Source: Vitis vinifera (Eukaryota > Streptophyta > Magnoliopsida > Vitales > Vitaceae). Taken from it: a stretch of 64,000 nt of DNA. Shown here piece by piece: positions 35,939-46,495 of the stretch. The notes beneath the pieces were generated by a model that was not told the origin of the DNA, made no database searches, and saw only the letters and a program-made list of their open reading frames with translations. The translations under genes were made by a program, and so were the position numbers. Each line of letters starts with the position of its first letter. Positions within the stretch are counted from its first letter, which is position 1. The DNA is taken from positions 6,366,001-6,430,000 of the forward strand of contig NC_081811.1 in NCBI RefSeq assembly GCF_030704535.1, in the 5' to 3' direction.

Positions 35939-35989
35939 CGAGATGATGAAATAGGGAAACATCAGCCGAATTACATCATCACCAACCTG
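35939..35989 (+). promoter_or_regulatory. Proximal conserved ERF promoter block (36.2-kb gene)
   Basis: GAGATGATGAAATAGGGAAA then CATCAG...TTACATCATCACCAACCTG. The left TACGTCAT site is altered in this copy (AACATCAG), while the ATCATCACCAACC end is kept. Confidence 0.6.
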
Positions 35990-36180
35990 AAAATGATATT
36001 CATTAAGGGTTTACACAAAAAGCAACCTCCCAGATCATGACCTTGATGATCAATATATCCTGAATCCATCTCTATTTAAAGCTTATTTTGCACGTTCAGA
36101 GAATTGACATCCATTGAGAGACCTCTCTATTACAGATGTTGACTTTGCATTTCTGCCAATTATAGGGTTCTCCTACCCAT

Positions 36181-36188
36181 TATAAATT
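36181..36188 (+). promoter_or_regulatory. TATA box
   Basis: TATAAATT, 36 bp upstream of the ATG at 36224, matching the spacing of the other members. Confidence 0.65.
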
Positions 36189-36223
36189 AGCAAGGAAAAG
36201 TTAGTACTGTCATTGAGCTAAAC

Positions 36224-36673
36224 ATGAAAGTAGACCCAAAAGGGAAGTCCAAGGAAGAGAAAGGCGGGGTTCGATATAGGGGTGTTAGAAGGAGACCTTG
36301 GGGGAAATTTGCAGCTGAGATTCGTGATTCAAATAGGCAAGGAGCTCGCTTGTGGCTGGGGACTTTTCTTACTGCAGAAGAAGCAGCAAGAGCATATGAT
36401 CAAGCTGCTTATGGAATGAGGGGTCCTTTAGCCATCCTCAACTTCCCCAAGGACTATCAAAATGTTGCCTCCTCTGCTTGTTCTTCATCAGTCGATGTCC
36501 CTGAGGGACATCAGAATGTTGCATCTCCTCCTCCTTGCTCATCATCAATGTTTGAGAACATTGAAAGAACTAGGGATGCACATGAAAAACAAGTTTTTGA
36601 ATTTGAGTGCTTGGATGATAAGTTGTTAGAAGATCTTCTTGAGTGTGAGGAAAAGAAAACCAAGAATGAGTGA
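36224..36673 (+). CDS. ERF95/ERF98-like transcription factor, tandem member 2
   Basis: A 149-residue protein with a full AP2 domain at 18-75 and an EDLL motif near 124-143 ([20 protein letters not shown]). It is the closest relative of member 1: both end EEKKTKNE, and the [18 protein letters not shown] linkers align. The linker is shorter than in member 1, with a duplicated '[11 protein letters not shown]'-like segment. One core Tyr of the EDLL motif is Cys here. Whether that weakens activation is unknown. Single exon, plus strand, 1.45 kb after member 1. Confidence 0.95.
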   Translation: MKVDPKGKSKEEKGGVRYRGVRRRPWGKFAAEIRDSNRQGARLWLGTFLTAEEAARAYDQAAYGMRGPLAILNFPKDYQNVASSACSSSVDVPEGHQNVASPPPCSSSMFENIERTRDAHEKQVFEFECLDDKLLEDLLECEEKKTKNE

Positions 36674-37525
36674 TAGTTTTAATAATTGTATATCAGTACT
36701 TAATTTTCTTGATGTTTTCTATATTTGGTTGAATAAACTTGAGACGGATTCTACTAGTGTTATTTTTTAGGCAGTTTTTGCTTCCTTTTCCATTTTTAAC
36801 TCCCCTGTTTAGATTCTTCACTGTTCTCAACTTATCTATATGATTAATTAATCATGAGTTGCATATGATGATACATGTACTGAGAAAGGTTGCCTTGTCA
36901 AATTACAGCTTTTAATTTTGTCGGCAGAATGAAAGCTTATGTTCATTGTTTAATAAAATAGTTGTTGACCATTTATTAGCCACATAAGTTAACTATCCAA
37001 AGGCAACACATTAGACTTTGATAGCAGTTGCTTGGCTTGCCTTGGCTCTGAGTATTTTCTGTTCCCTCAAATTGCTATCTACCCTGTCACACACTTGACT
37101 TCCTCTGCTTTTGCTGTGAGTGCATGAGTTCGGAAAACTTTCAGAGCAAAAGCAATTGAAACTTTTAGCAAAATTTTTCTGGGTACAGTTGAAGCCCTAT
37201 CTCTTAGAAGTTAGGACATTGAATCGGATTACCGGTGAGAAATAAATGCAGTCAAAGAGATCTTGACCCATGGGACAGCACTGTAAAAGAACAGAGAAGC
37301 TTTGTATTCAGGCTAGTGGGACAGAGTTTTACTTGGCATTTCTCACTAGTTATAGGCACGAATATGACTCTGTCAGCCTTTGCTGGTCTGTTAGCACAGA
37401 TAATAGTTCTCAAATTATAGTTGATCTTTGGAGATTCAACTGTCCATATTACGTTGTTGTAGCTGTTCTTGGTAATTTTTCTCTATTCATCATTGTTCAG
37501 TGATCTTAGAGGGATACCTATATAA

Positions 37526-37590
37526 GCTTTAAGCCATATGCTCTCACTATTGCAGACGATGAAGGCCATATGATCTCACCTTCATTTATC
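37526..37590 (+). promoter_or_regulatory. Distal conserved ERF promoter block, two copies (38.1-kb gene)
   Basis: TAAGCCATATGCTCTCAC (about 37530-37547) and AAGGCCATATGATCTCACC (37562-37580). As before the first gene, two copies stand close together. They are about 480-530 bp upstream of the ATG. Confidence 0.55.
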
Positions 37591-37784
37591 TTTCCTCTTC
37601 TTTCCAAATCTAACCTAGAGGGACCTGTATTTTCTTCTACAGAAGTGCAGACATCAACACGAGGTGGACCAACTGTATTATAAAGGAGAAGATAGAATGT
37701 AAAGTGACCTCCTAAAGGATCAACATGAGGTTTGAGATGTATGTTTTCTTATTATTCTAGGTTTTCATGAACCATTTAAGGGGT

Positions 37785-37830
37785 TAATGAAATAGGGATA
37801 CGTCATCCATATGACATCATAACCAACCAG
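37785..37830 (+). promoter_or_regulatory. Proximal conserved ERF promoter block (38.1-kb gene)
   Basis: TAATGAAATAGGGATACGTC then ATCCATATGACATCATAACC and AACCAG. Both TACGTCAT and TGACATCAT are intact. Confidence 0.65.
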
Positions 37831-38018
37831 AAGAGAGTAATCAATAAAGGTATACAAAAGGTGACCTTCTGGACCCATCACTCTGGTCCATCCATCCTCA
37901 AGCCATCTTTGTCAAAGGGTTCATTTGCGCATTCAAATAATTGACATCCATTCCAAAACGTTTTATGAACACATATTGACCTTTCATTTTTTTTTAATCC
38001 TGCATTTTTGGCACCAAG

Positions 38019-38026
38019 TATAAGTT
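38019..38026 (+). promoter_or_regulatory. TATA box
   Basis: TATAAGTT, 34 bp upstream of the ATG at 38060, at the same spacing as in the sister genes. Confidence 0.5.
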
Positions 38027-38059
38027 GCAGCGATAAGTTTAGGAGTCATTGAGGTAAGC

Positions 38060-38521
38060 ATGGAAGAACACCCTAAAGGGAAGTGTAAGGAAGAGAAAGG
38101 AGAGATTCGTTATAGAGGCGTGAGAAGGCGGCCCTGGGGAAAATTTGCAGCAGAGATTCGTGATTCGACTAGGCAAGGAGCCCGCTTATGGCTTGGGACT
38201 TTTACCACTGCCGAGGAAGCGGCAAGAGCATATGACAAAGCTGCCTATGCAATGAGGGGTCACTTGGCCATTCTCAACTTCCCTGAGGAACATCAACAGG
38301 TTGCATCTCCTGCTGTTCCCCCTTCATCACCCAACTTCCCCAAGGAACGTCAAAATATTGCCTCTCCTCACCCTTACTCTTCACCATGGTCATCATCATC
38401 TTCACCTATGATGTCTGAGAATACAGAGAGAACAAGTGATGTGCATGAAAAACTAGTTTTTGAATTTGAGTACTTGGATGACAAGTTGTTAGAGGACCTT
38501 CTTGAGACTTCAGAGAAGTAA
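38060..38521 (+). CDS. ERF95/ERF98-like transcription factor, tandem member 3
   Basis: A 153-residue group IX ERF with the AP2 domain at 18-75 ([20 protein letters not shown]) and the EDLL motif at 133-153 ([20 protein letters not shown]), which here ends the protein. The Lys-rich tail of members 1 and 2 is missing because the frame stops directly after TSEK. The linker contains Pro/Ser-rich segments ([19 protein letters not shown]). Single exon. A long C-tract lies in the region just after the stop. Confidence 0.95.
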   Translation: MEEHPKGKCKEEKGEIRYRGVRRRPWGKFAAEIRDSTRQGARLWLGTFTTAEEAARAYDKAAYAMRGHLAILNFPEEHQQVASPAVPPSSPNFPKERQNIASPHPYSSPWSSSSSPMMSENTERTSDVHEKLVFEFEYLDDKLLEDLLETSEK

Positions 38522-38635
38522 ACCCAGAATTATTGACAATTCAGAACTTGTGGAGGATGGAACACTACTACTGCCACGCCTTTTCCTTTTTTTTTCTCAT
38601 TCATTAATCATAGATATCTTTGTTTTCCTCGCTAT

Positions 38636-38669
38636 CCCCCCCCCCCCTCCCCCCCCCCCCCCCCCCCCC
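38636..38669 (+). repeat. Poly-C tract (C12 T C21)
   Basis: A nearly pure 34-base cytosine tract about 115 bp after the stop codon of ERF member 3, so probably in its 3' untranslated region. The minus strand is a G-run able to form a quadruplex. Its exact length is prone to sequencing error. Confidence 0.85.
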
Positions 38670-39341
38670 TTTTTCCTTAGTTTCCCCCTATTATTTTTTC
38701 CTATTTATCTCCTGTGTTTTGCTTTCGGAACAAACAGATGGATTCTATGTTTGGTAGTGGACTTTTTTAATACAGTTTGTCTTTTTTCTTCCTTGTCCTA
38801 TTTTAAATGTGTGGTATAATAGGTCTGGTCGATCATTGGGCTGGCATGTGAGCACCGAGAAAGGTTGTTTCAACGAATTAAAGTTCTGAACCATGTTTTT
38901 TGTCTTAATAGAATAAGTTTTTCCCTTCCATATACCATACAAATACCTGTCAAATGGTTGGGTAGACTTTTCTGAGTTGCTTGAATTGATTCTTGACTTT
39001 TGAGTCTTTTCTGTCCACAGAAATTTCTGTTATCCAAAGCAGCCTCTTAAATTCTTCTCTGCTTTTTTTGTCATTACAAGTTCAAAGAACCTCTAGCAAA
39101 AGCAATTATGACAGAGAAGTCTTCTTTCAACATTATTGAAAAAATTTTCTTTCTCAAACACAGGCAATGTTTATTGTTAGCCTCTCCTTTAAGGTATTCA
39201 CAACCCCATAAAATAATGAAAATTCATAAATTTTTTTAGACATGAATAGGGAGAGATACGTCCAAGTTATCCACCAAACTTTGTGGGGGTTGTCTTTGTA
39301 AACAATGATACCATAGTATTCAAAATGATTTGGAAAATTGG

Positions 39342-39365
39342 CGTAAGCGATATGATCTCACCTAG
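39342..39365 (+). promoter_or_regulatory. Distal conserved ERF promoter block (39.7-kb gene)
   Basis: CGTAAGCGATATGATCTCAC, one copy, about 340 bp before the ATG. Confidence 0.55.
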
Positions 39366-39505
39366 TCTATATCTAATGACATGTGATAAAACTAGGATCA
39401 CCCCCTTTCCGCCCCTAAATCCATATTAGTGGGATCGGTTTTTTCTTATTATTTTTAGCTTCAACCCACAACAGTACTTCCATTTGGTTAATTGAACGTA
39501 GGCAT

Positions 39506-39552
39506 GGTGATGAAATAGGTTAACGTAGTCACTGTGACCTCACCCACCAGCC
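39506..39552 (+). promoter_or_regulatory. Proximal conserved ERF promoter block (39.7-kb gene)
   Basis: GGTGATGAAATAGGTTAACG, then TAGTCACTGTGACCTCACCC and ACCAGCC. This is the most diverged of the four, but the order of elements is kept. Confidence 0.6.
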
Positions 39553-39644
39553 TAATTATCATTATTTATAGAAAGCTAAACAAAATAGCTAATAGAGCCA
39601 TCAGCTGATATTCTACCCTTCATTGTTGCCCAATTATCACCCAT

Positions 39645-39652
39645 TATAAATA
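39645..39652 (+). promoter_or_regulatory. TATA box
   Basis: TATAAATA, 33 bp upstream of the ATG at 39685. Confidence 0.7.
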
Positions 39653-39684
39653 GCAGAGCAGAGTTAGTACTCTTCACCTAGACT

Positions 39685-40122
39685 ATGGAGGAAAACTCCA
39701 AGGGGAAAGTGAAAGAACAGCACAAAAGTTCCGTGAGATACAGAGGTGTCAGAAGGAGGCCATGGGGAAAATTTGCAGCAGAGATTCGTGATTCAAATAG
39801 ACAAGGTGTCCGCATGTGGCTTGGGACTTTTACCACAGCAGAGGAGGCAGCAAGAGCATATGATCAAGCTGCATATGCAATGAGGGGTGGATTAGCCATT
39901 CTCAACTTCCCTGAGGACTATGGTTTATCAAATGCCTCTTCTCGGCCCCACTTCTCATCGTCTTCCTCACCATTGCCATTGATTAAGTTTGAGAGCCCGG
40001 ACAACGATACAGTCACAAACCAAAACCAAGTTTTTGAATTTGAATATTTAGATGACAAGGTGTTAGAGGACCTTCTTGAGTGTGAGGAGAAGGAAACAAC
40101 CCAGAAAAGAGCAAAACATTAG
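39685..40122 (+). CDS. ERF95/ERF98-like transcription factor, tandem member 4
   Basis: A 145-residue group IX ERF. The AP2 domain is at 19-76 and the EDLL motif near 116-137 ([20 protein letters not shown]), followed by a basic tail, [10 protein letters not shown]. The N-terminus ([12 protein letters not shown]) is one residue longer than in members 1-3 and the linker is distinct, so it is the most diverged of the four plus-strand genes. Single exon; the promoter has the same two conserved blocks. Confidence 0.95.
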   Translation: MEENSKGKVKEQHKSSVRYRGVRRRPWGKFAAEIRDSNRQGVRMWLGTFTTAEEAARAYDQAAYAMRGGLAILNFPEDYGLSNASSRPHFSSSSSPLPLIKFESPDNDTVTNQNQVFEFEYLDDKVLEDLLECEEKETTQKRAKH

Positions 40123-40700
40123 ATTTTTTTACTCTCCTCTTACCTTGCTTATAAATATGATCCTTTTTCCTCTGTCTTCCATGTTTGGCAAAGGAGACAA
40201 AGGAATAGGTTCTTCCTCAACGTATTTGTTTTTCATTTCCTTGTATTTAACTCCTTGGGATGATTGGTTGATCATGTGCATCTTAATATAAGCTCTTCTT
40301 CTTATTATTTTATTGAGGTGCTGTTTTATTTTTTAATCTTTGGTCGGTATTAAAGTAGTTATGGATTTCTTGATCAATTATTTGGTATGTCACTGTCAAA
40401 GTAACTGTACTTCAAGGGTCCAAGTATGATCAATTGACTTGATCTTTCCTCCTTGAGTTCAAAATCATCAACTGAGAAAGAGTAAACAATTTAAAAACAG
40501 AATCCAAAACATTTAACAATGTGAAAATGCCATCTGCCTTGCCACCTACCACAAATTCCGGGACCTGTTCTTAATGATTGCTGTCAAGTGGCATTAAAAT
40601 TAACATAATAAGCTCAGAATATATGGCCTAACCAAGTCAAATGGCATAAAAAAATTGTTAACAAAACGTGTAACCTAACAAGAATGATGCATAAGATAAA
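40123..40700. other. Spacer after ERF member 4
   Basis: Likely 3' untranslated region followed by spacer; no gene recognised. Confidence 0.5.
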
Positions 40701-40725
40701 CGTAAGCATGTGATGTCACCTTTCA
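40701..40725 (+). promoter_or_regulatory. Distal ERF block in front of the ERF relic
   Basis: CGTAAGCATGTGATGTCACC with TTTCATTTCT after it, and GTGGGATCTACCTTTTCTTG at about 40754. Both are placed as before the functional ERF genes, but the next frame is the decayed copy at 41056. Confidence 0.5.
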
Positions 40726-41039
40726 TTTCTTCTACAATCCTTAGCTAACCTAGTGGGATCTACCTTTTCTTGTTTTGGGTTTTCCATTTTCAGACTTTGT
40801 AGTGGTATTATATTATTGTAGAGATGCCAAGGAATTGGGGACCTCACTAGCAACAATGTATACTCAAAAGGTGATGCTTACAAAGCCATGATCTTTACCT
40901 CTAAATACATGTATATCCCAAATCCTATCTTCATCTGAAGCTTCTTTGGCATCTTCAGAGAATTCCCATCCCCATGAAACATTTTCTTGTGCTATTTGTA
41001 TATGGTGGGGAGAAATTCATACTCTTTACATTTGCTAGG

Positions 41040-41248
41040 ACAGGGAAATTGACTGAAAGGGGATGTCTGGTATAGAGGTAGAAGACGATCCAGGAAATTC
41101 GTGGGTTGGGGCGGGGGGAATCAGCGAGTCCACTAGGTGTGGTTTCTACCTGTGCTTCGGGAATTGGCATGGATGGGCACATGATAAGACAACGAGGTGT
41201 GATAACTGATAAGGTCATTCTCTCTACTTCCCTACAAACATCTCCTTC
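41040..41248 (+). pseudogene. Decayed fifth tandem ERF gene
   Basis: GAAAGGGGATGTCTGGTATA then GAGGTAGAAGACGATCC (41055-41092) aligns with the start of the AP2 coding sequence (KGDVWYRG-RRRS against [13 protein letters not shown]). Further blocks match in order: CCACTAGG (about 41131), GCACATGATAAGACAACG against the RAYDKAA codons (about 41177), GAGGTGTGATAACTG, and AAGGTCATTCTCTCTACTTC (about 41211) against the AILNFP codons. Stops, deletions and a lost start codon make it non-functional. Position and orientation continue the tandem series. Confidence 0.65.
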
Positions 41249-41815
41249 ATTTTTCATTATAATCCTTGTTATTTTCCTATCTTTTATATTAGGCTGAATC
41301 CCGGAAACAAGTCTTGTCTATTTTTCAACACTGGGGAAAAGTTGGTGGAAGGCATTCTTGTGGGGACAGTAACTCGATTCCTATTTCTTGTTTTTCTCAT
41401 TCATATGCTCTGTTTTTTTGCTTGAGAAACAAGCATGGGTTTTCCTTCATGAGACATTTCAACTTTGCTACTTCCTTCTCCTGTTTGGATGATGGAGTGG
41501 TCATCAGTTACGTTGAATTATAGGATAGTTTCCTTAACCCAATTTCCTGAAATCTTGTCAGTAAAAGATTTTCCCAAGTTCTGGAAATGGACTTGCAATT
41601 CAGGCATAAGAAAAGTAAAAGCTTCTCACAGCAAAACATACACATAATTGAACAACATTGTGATTTTCATAATTGAACAACTTCCACAAAATTGAAATGA
41701 TTGTGGTTCTTATTACATTAACTTTAAAAATGTTGTTGAAGACACAGTTCCATTCATGACAAATAACAATGAAAAAAAGAATGTAAGTCTCCAATTCCAC
41801 ATCAACTTCTATATT
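41249..41815. other. Spacer between the ERF relic and the minus-strand ERF
   Basis: No supported gene. It is convergent with the minus-strand ERF, so its right end probably holds that gene's 3' untranslated region. Confidence 0.45.
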
Positions 41816-41819
41816 TTAG

Positions 41820-42278
41820 CTAATTATTCCCTCTTCTATCACCCTGTGGTTCAAGAAGCTCCTCCAGCAAGTTGTTGTCCAAATACTCGAACTCAATCAC
41901 TTGCCCTTCTTGGTCTCTGGATGAAATGCTAGCCCCAGAACCGGTGCTCCGACCAGCGGAAGATGAAGATGAAGAACCCAAAGAATAGGATGATGATGAT
42001 GAAGAAGAGAAAGTCTGCCCATACCCTGGGTTTTGATACTGGTGTTCATTGGGGAAGTTGAGAATGGCCAGATGACCTCGAAAAGCATAGGCTGCTCGAT
42101 CATAGGCCCTGGCTGCTTCCTCCGCAGTGTCAAATGTTCCTAGCCACAACCGCGCCCCGTTCCTTGAAGGGTCTCGTATCTCCGCTGCAAACTTCCCCCA
42201 TGGCCGTCTCCGAATTCCCCGATACCGAACCTCTCTTGCCTTGTCCTCCCCCTCCCTCCTCCTCCCTCCTCCTTCCAT
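41820..42278 (-). CDS. ERF95/ERF98-like transcription factor, minus-strand member
   Basis: A 152-residue group IX ERF with the AP2 domain at about 19-76 ([20 protein letters not shown], then [20 protein letters not shown]), a Ser-rich linker ([19 protein letters not shown]) and a C-terminal EDLL-type motif, [18 protein letters not shown]. An ATG eight codons upstream (42302) is in frame, but the ATG at 42278 is chosen because the products of the sister genes begin at this point and the leader TATA spacing fits. Ile replaces Val in YRGVRRR, Asp replaces Thr in GTFTTAEE, and the promoter lacks the blocks shared by the four plus-strand genes. It is therefore an older, divergent member. Single exon. 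Confidence 0.94.
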   Translation of the reverse strand: MEGGGRRREGEDKAREVRYRGIRRRPWGKFAAEIRDPSRNGARLWLGTFDTAEEAARAYDRAAYAFRGHLAILNFPNEHQYQNPGYGQTFSSSSSSSYSLGSSSSSSAGRSTGSGASISSRDQEGQVIEFEYLDNNLLEELLEPQGDRRGNN

Positions 42279-42350
42279 ATCTTGCAGGCAAAAAATTGTC
42301 AAACTTTAATGTCTATTTTCAACTCAAATTTAGTGATAATAAGTGCCACC

Positions 42351-42360
42351 TTTTATATAC
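42351..42360 (-). promoter_or_regulatory. TATA box of the minus-strand ERF
   Basis: GTATATAAAA on the minus strand, about 73 bp upstream of the chosen ATG. Confidence 0.6.
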
Positions 42361-43340
42361 TAGGAACTCGAATAAAGTATGGTGTGCTGGGTCATATGCG
42401 ACGGTTAGAATTTTTTGTTGGAAAGGTGTGCTGGGTTCTCATAGGAAACTTCTCAGAAGTAGTATAGAATTTTTATTTCAGTGAATATTGGGCCTGTCAC
42501 TGAATTTTGGGCCGTGCGAAATGCTTTGGGGATTTCTTACAAAAGGAAAATACGCATTTGAAGTTTGAACCCCCTTTAATTAGTACTGTGTACTTCATAT
42601 TTTAAGTGTTGTTTCCATGCCTTCATCCATATTTGACTTTGAAAAGACAACATGATAAGGTTCATGAATGGTGGAATTTAGGTGGCGTACGCTGATGTGG
42701 CATGATGCTTGTTCACCGCTGTCAAAGCTTTCCACCGCTGATTTTAAATGGCCGCCACGACGGGCTATTGAACGGCGGCTGAAAAAGTGTGGCGGTTGTC
42801 CAAAGTCCAGGTAATTTTTTCTTGGCCATGCAAAATGAGGACTTTCCAGTGTGATTTGGATATTAAAGGTGATTGATATTTGTTGAGAATTTTGGATGAA
42901 GGGGGAGTTGATCATATGTGAGGAAAATTGGGTGGCCCCCATTCAAAAGTTTGATTGCTCCCTACCCGGTGGCCACGCCATGTTTGAGGTTTCTCAGGAT
43001 TTCATAGGGACAAACCCCCCACATCCAGGAGCTTTCCGGCTTACAAATCGGCCAGTGTCGGTGCTCCAAACCCTATGATTACATGAAAAGGACCTATCGT
43101 CAAATTGTTTGATTGAAAATGTGTAAGATTTTTTTTTTTTTTTTGGTAAAACCGAATCATAGTAATAATGTTCCAAGAATTTTCAAATTAGCATGTGGTT
43201 CATGCTAGTTGATTTTCCATCCGTGGGAAAACAAAATGTCACTAAAATGATGGAAGAGTCTTGTGGACCAGGTTTGGGGGCCTAACAGTTAGACTATTTT
43301 CTTTGTCTCACAAATATCCATGGTCCTTTGTTACCAAGAA
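42361..43340. other. Intergenic DNA upstream of the minus-strand ERF
   Basis: No supported coding region. The segment 42660-43080 is less AT-rich, but no protein family is recognised in any frame. Confidence 0.45.
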
Positions 43341-43349
43341 TGTGACTCT

Positions 43350-44640
43350 TGTCTACCCTTCCGTTGAAATTAAAACAATTGGTCCTAAATGGGTTTATAA
43401 AAGAAAAAGAGATTTGGAGCCTATAAAGCAAACTAGTGAAAAAAAATGTTATAATTAAAAGAAAACCACTTATTATGATTAAAATTTTTCACCAATAATG
43501 TTTAAGTCCATAAAAATTATATTTGCAATTGTTGCATACGATAAGATGTAACAAATGAAGGTGAAAACAATCTTCTTAAATGTACGTCTTGAAAAAGAGA
43601 TTGCTACGGATTAAATTGAAGGATTTATATCCAAAGGGCAAAAACATAAAGTATGCAAGGTTAAAAATCCATTTATGAATTAAAACAAGTTTTAAGAAGT
43701 TAGAATATTTGATTTAATGAAGTTATTAATTTTTTTTTAATTCAAAATCAGAATGAAGCTTGTGTATAGAAGAAATGGGAACAATAGGTTATTCGGATTT
43801 TCCCAAACTAGTAACATTTAAAAAATTAGTAATCAAGTACAACATGCAAAATTCCAAAAAAAAAAAAAAAAAAAAAAAAAAGGTTTTCTTGCTTTTTAGA
43901 CATGAAAATTGTTCTTCCCAATAAAATGTCACCTAAGAATAATGAAGAGTTGAAAAGAGTGAAAACCCATCCATATGCTTCAATAATGGATAGTGTACTA
44001 GGTATGATATAACTTAAGCAATGAGGGTGGGTTAGTAGGTTTCAATCTTAATCTTGGAGAAGCACGTTGGATAACGACTAAAAATATTTTTAATTTCTTT
44101 AATGAATTAAACACTATTGTTTGGTATTTAAAAGTTGAAGGATACAATAATTCTAATTTCAAATTAGATCTAGATAATAGAAAGCCTACTTTAGGTTTAT
44201 ATTTATATTAAACAATGCAGCGTTTAGGTGGAGACACAATAGTAGATCTCACAATAGATGGAGAACATGTCAAAGCTTGTGAATTAGTAAAAGAAAAAAC
44301 TTCAATGAAGAAGTCTATAGAAGAACTTAGTATTATTCCAATAATTGAATATTCTACTACATTATTTTGTGATAATAATATTGCTATTATACATTTTAAA
44401 GAGCCTAGAGCTCACTAGAGAACAAAGCATATTAAAAGGAAATTTCACTTGATAAGAAAATGGCCAAGAGATACAACAATTACAAAGATAGCTTTTTGTA
44501 AATGATAGTGCCGATCCATTAACAAAACCTTTGAGTAAAAATATTTGAGAAACATTTAACAAAAATGAATTCACAAATTGTATCTAATTGGCTTTGAGTG
44601 GTAAGGAGCCTACTCTTTACATCTTAGGGCTACTAGATCT
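43350..44640 (+). pseudogene. Decayed copia reverse transcriptase/RNase H, plus strand
   Basis: Plus-strand frames give IKTIGPKWVYKRKRDLE (about 43368-43418), then VKTIFLN-RLEKEIA and EGFISKGQKHKVCK (about 43561-43660). Next comes PKNNEELKRVKTHPYASIM (about 43930-43990). The RNase H end reads TTLFCDNNIAIIHFKEPRAH (44357-44416), then RTKHIKRKFHLIRK. These occur in pol order but with many frameshifts and stops, and an A26 run interrupts it at 43856-43881. It is not the same copy or family as the 5.3-10.4 kb element. LTRs are not identifiable. Confidence 0.8.
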
Positions 44641-45801
44641 AAGCACATGTGGAAGCATAACATTTTTAATTAAACTTAGATCTAGGTGCTATAAAAAATT
44701 ATACATTTGGATTTGAATATTCTCAAATCCTATTCCAGTTGATACATGTATTTCAAAAACCTTGTGATCTTCTATCCAATCGTTTCTTTAATCATTGACA
44801 CTTGTGTAGAGTGGTTGCATCATTTGATGGAGGCTAGGGTTTTTGGAAGACTATCAATCTAAAACGTTAGAGTCTAACCCTAAAACCTAAAGGGTTAATA
44901 TAAATTCTCATGTGAGTTTAAGTGATTTTGGTCCAACTTGGGTTAGGGTCACTTAGCCTAGTCTATTTGGTCCTAATTAATTAATTATCTCTAATGAACT
45001 TTAATGAACTTTAATGAACTAATTAGTCAAATATAAACACCTAGATAATTAATCAAAAACTTGTGCATCCTTATACTTTTACTAAGACACTCTTAAACAA
45101 ATAAAATTGTTATCTTTTTTTATAAATCCTTAAAACTTTGTGCTTATAAAGAATATCAACTCTGAGGAAGGGACTACTAGAGTCTATAGAAAAATGTTGA
45201 CTTCTTGAGAATCCAATTATGAAGTTGTTTCAATATATCGTTAAAAAAGTCAATTACATTTCAATACTCTATAAAATTATATTGAGCCAATTTAATCAAT
45301 TTCTTAAATTTGTGACCTATTATCCACTCCATGCAAGCTCTTTATAAATTGATATTCATAATCTAATAAGGTAAAAACTATCAACCTCTTAAGTTTACCT
45401 TTATTAGCCTTAAGTCTCTAATCAGTTGGAAATATCGGCAAAATGTTGTGATTTATTATTATTAGGTCATCATTTTTAATATATGCCTATAAATAGATTA
45501 AAATATATTATGCTTTTGAATCAAGAAAGATAATCTTCCTATTTCCTTTTTTTTTGTATCTCTCAAAATTTTAAGAAATCTCTAGCACAAAGTTAGATAA
45601 AAAATGACAATTAAAAGTTGTTTAATGTAGTATTCTTGAACACTTATTTATTAGCAATTTTTTTTTTCACACAACACTTCATTATGATGATTTGGATGAA
45701 TATAACTAATTTTTTTTATTAAATTTCTTTACAATTAAAATTACTCTACCCGATCATTTCCAAGATTCAAAATTATTATTATATCAAAATTGATGATGAA
45801 A

Positions 45802-45854
<53 letters not shown>

Positions 45855-46185
45855 AATTGATTTTTTTCATATAAAAAATTCATTATAATAATTTTGGGGA
45901 ATATAATTACATTTATATTATATTTCTGTAACCAAATTGTCATAACCCTATCATTGAAAAAAACCAAAATTATTGTTATGTTATATAAAAATGTCTGTTA
46001 AAAGTTCTTTAACATAGTGTCGTCTAATACTCATATGTTAGTATTGTCTAATACTCATTTGTTAGTATCATTTAGTACTCATTTGTTAAAAAATTGAGTT
46101 TTTACCTTACAACACTTCATTGATGATGATTTTGATGAACATAACTATTATCACCATCTTTACCTTTTTTTTTTCATTTTTTTTT
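44641..46185. other. Intergenic AT-rich DNA
   Basis: No gene supported. Contains a short direct repeat, AATGAACTTTAATGAACTTTAATGAACT in spirit (three AATGAACTTT units near 44993-45020), and the long AT microsatellite listed separately. The first part may be the remnant 3' end of the copia relic. Confidence 0.45.
45806..45851. repeat. AT dinucleotide microsatellite, about 23 units
   Basis: An uninterrupted AT alternation of about 46 bases, likely to be length-variable. Confidence 0.9.
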
Positions 46186-46189
46186 TCTA

Positions 46190-46372
46190 GTTAATATTTT
46201 AAAATGATTTAATCTTTATGTGAAACATTAAAAAAAGTTAAATGAATTTAAAGTAATATACATAAATAATTTATTGATTTTAATTTATTTTCCTTCACTT
46301 TTTTTTTTATCTCTCTATTTTCTTTTTCTTAAATTTTCCTATATTTTTTTCAAGAACCAAACATAGCCTAAA
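46190..46372. mobile_element. Partial MITE of the GGCTATGTTTGGTT family
   Basis: The right part of the family, from TTTAAAATGATTTAATCTTT to the terminal AAGAACCAAACATAGCC (about 46352-46369). The left end is not distinguishable. Confidence 0.5.
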
Positions 46373-46495
46373 TTTTGTACACATCTTTTCGCACTATGTT
46401 ATCAACTTATCACAAACATCTTTATTTATTTATTTTTCTAATCAACATTTTTCAATTAGAAATAAAATTTATACTTGCGATTAAATTTTTCATTA

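Noticed and set aside
37235..37503. Possible further ERF relic between members 2 and 3
   Set aside because: Only isolated words such as GGGACAGAGTTTTACTTGGC resemble ERF codons; the order is not kept.
38502..38819. Frame with a poly-proline run after ERF member 3
   Set aside because: The proline run is the translation of the poly-C tract; the rest is low complexity.
45779..45967. Minus-strand frame with an Ile-Tyr run
   Set aside because: It is the translation of the AT microsatellite.
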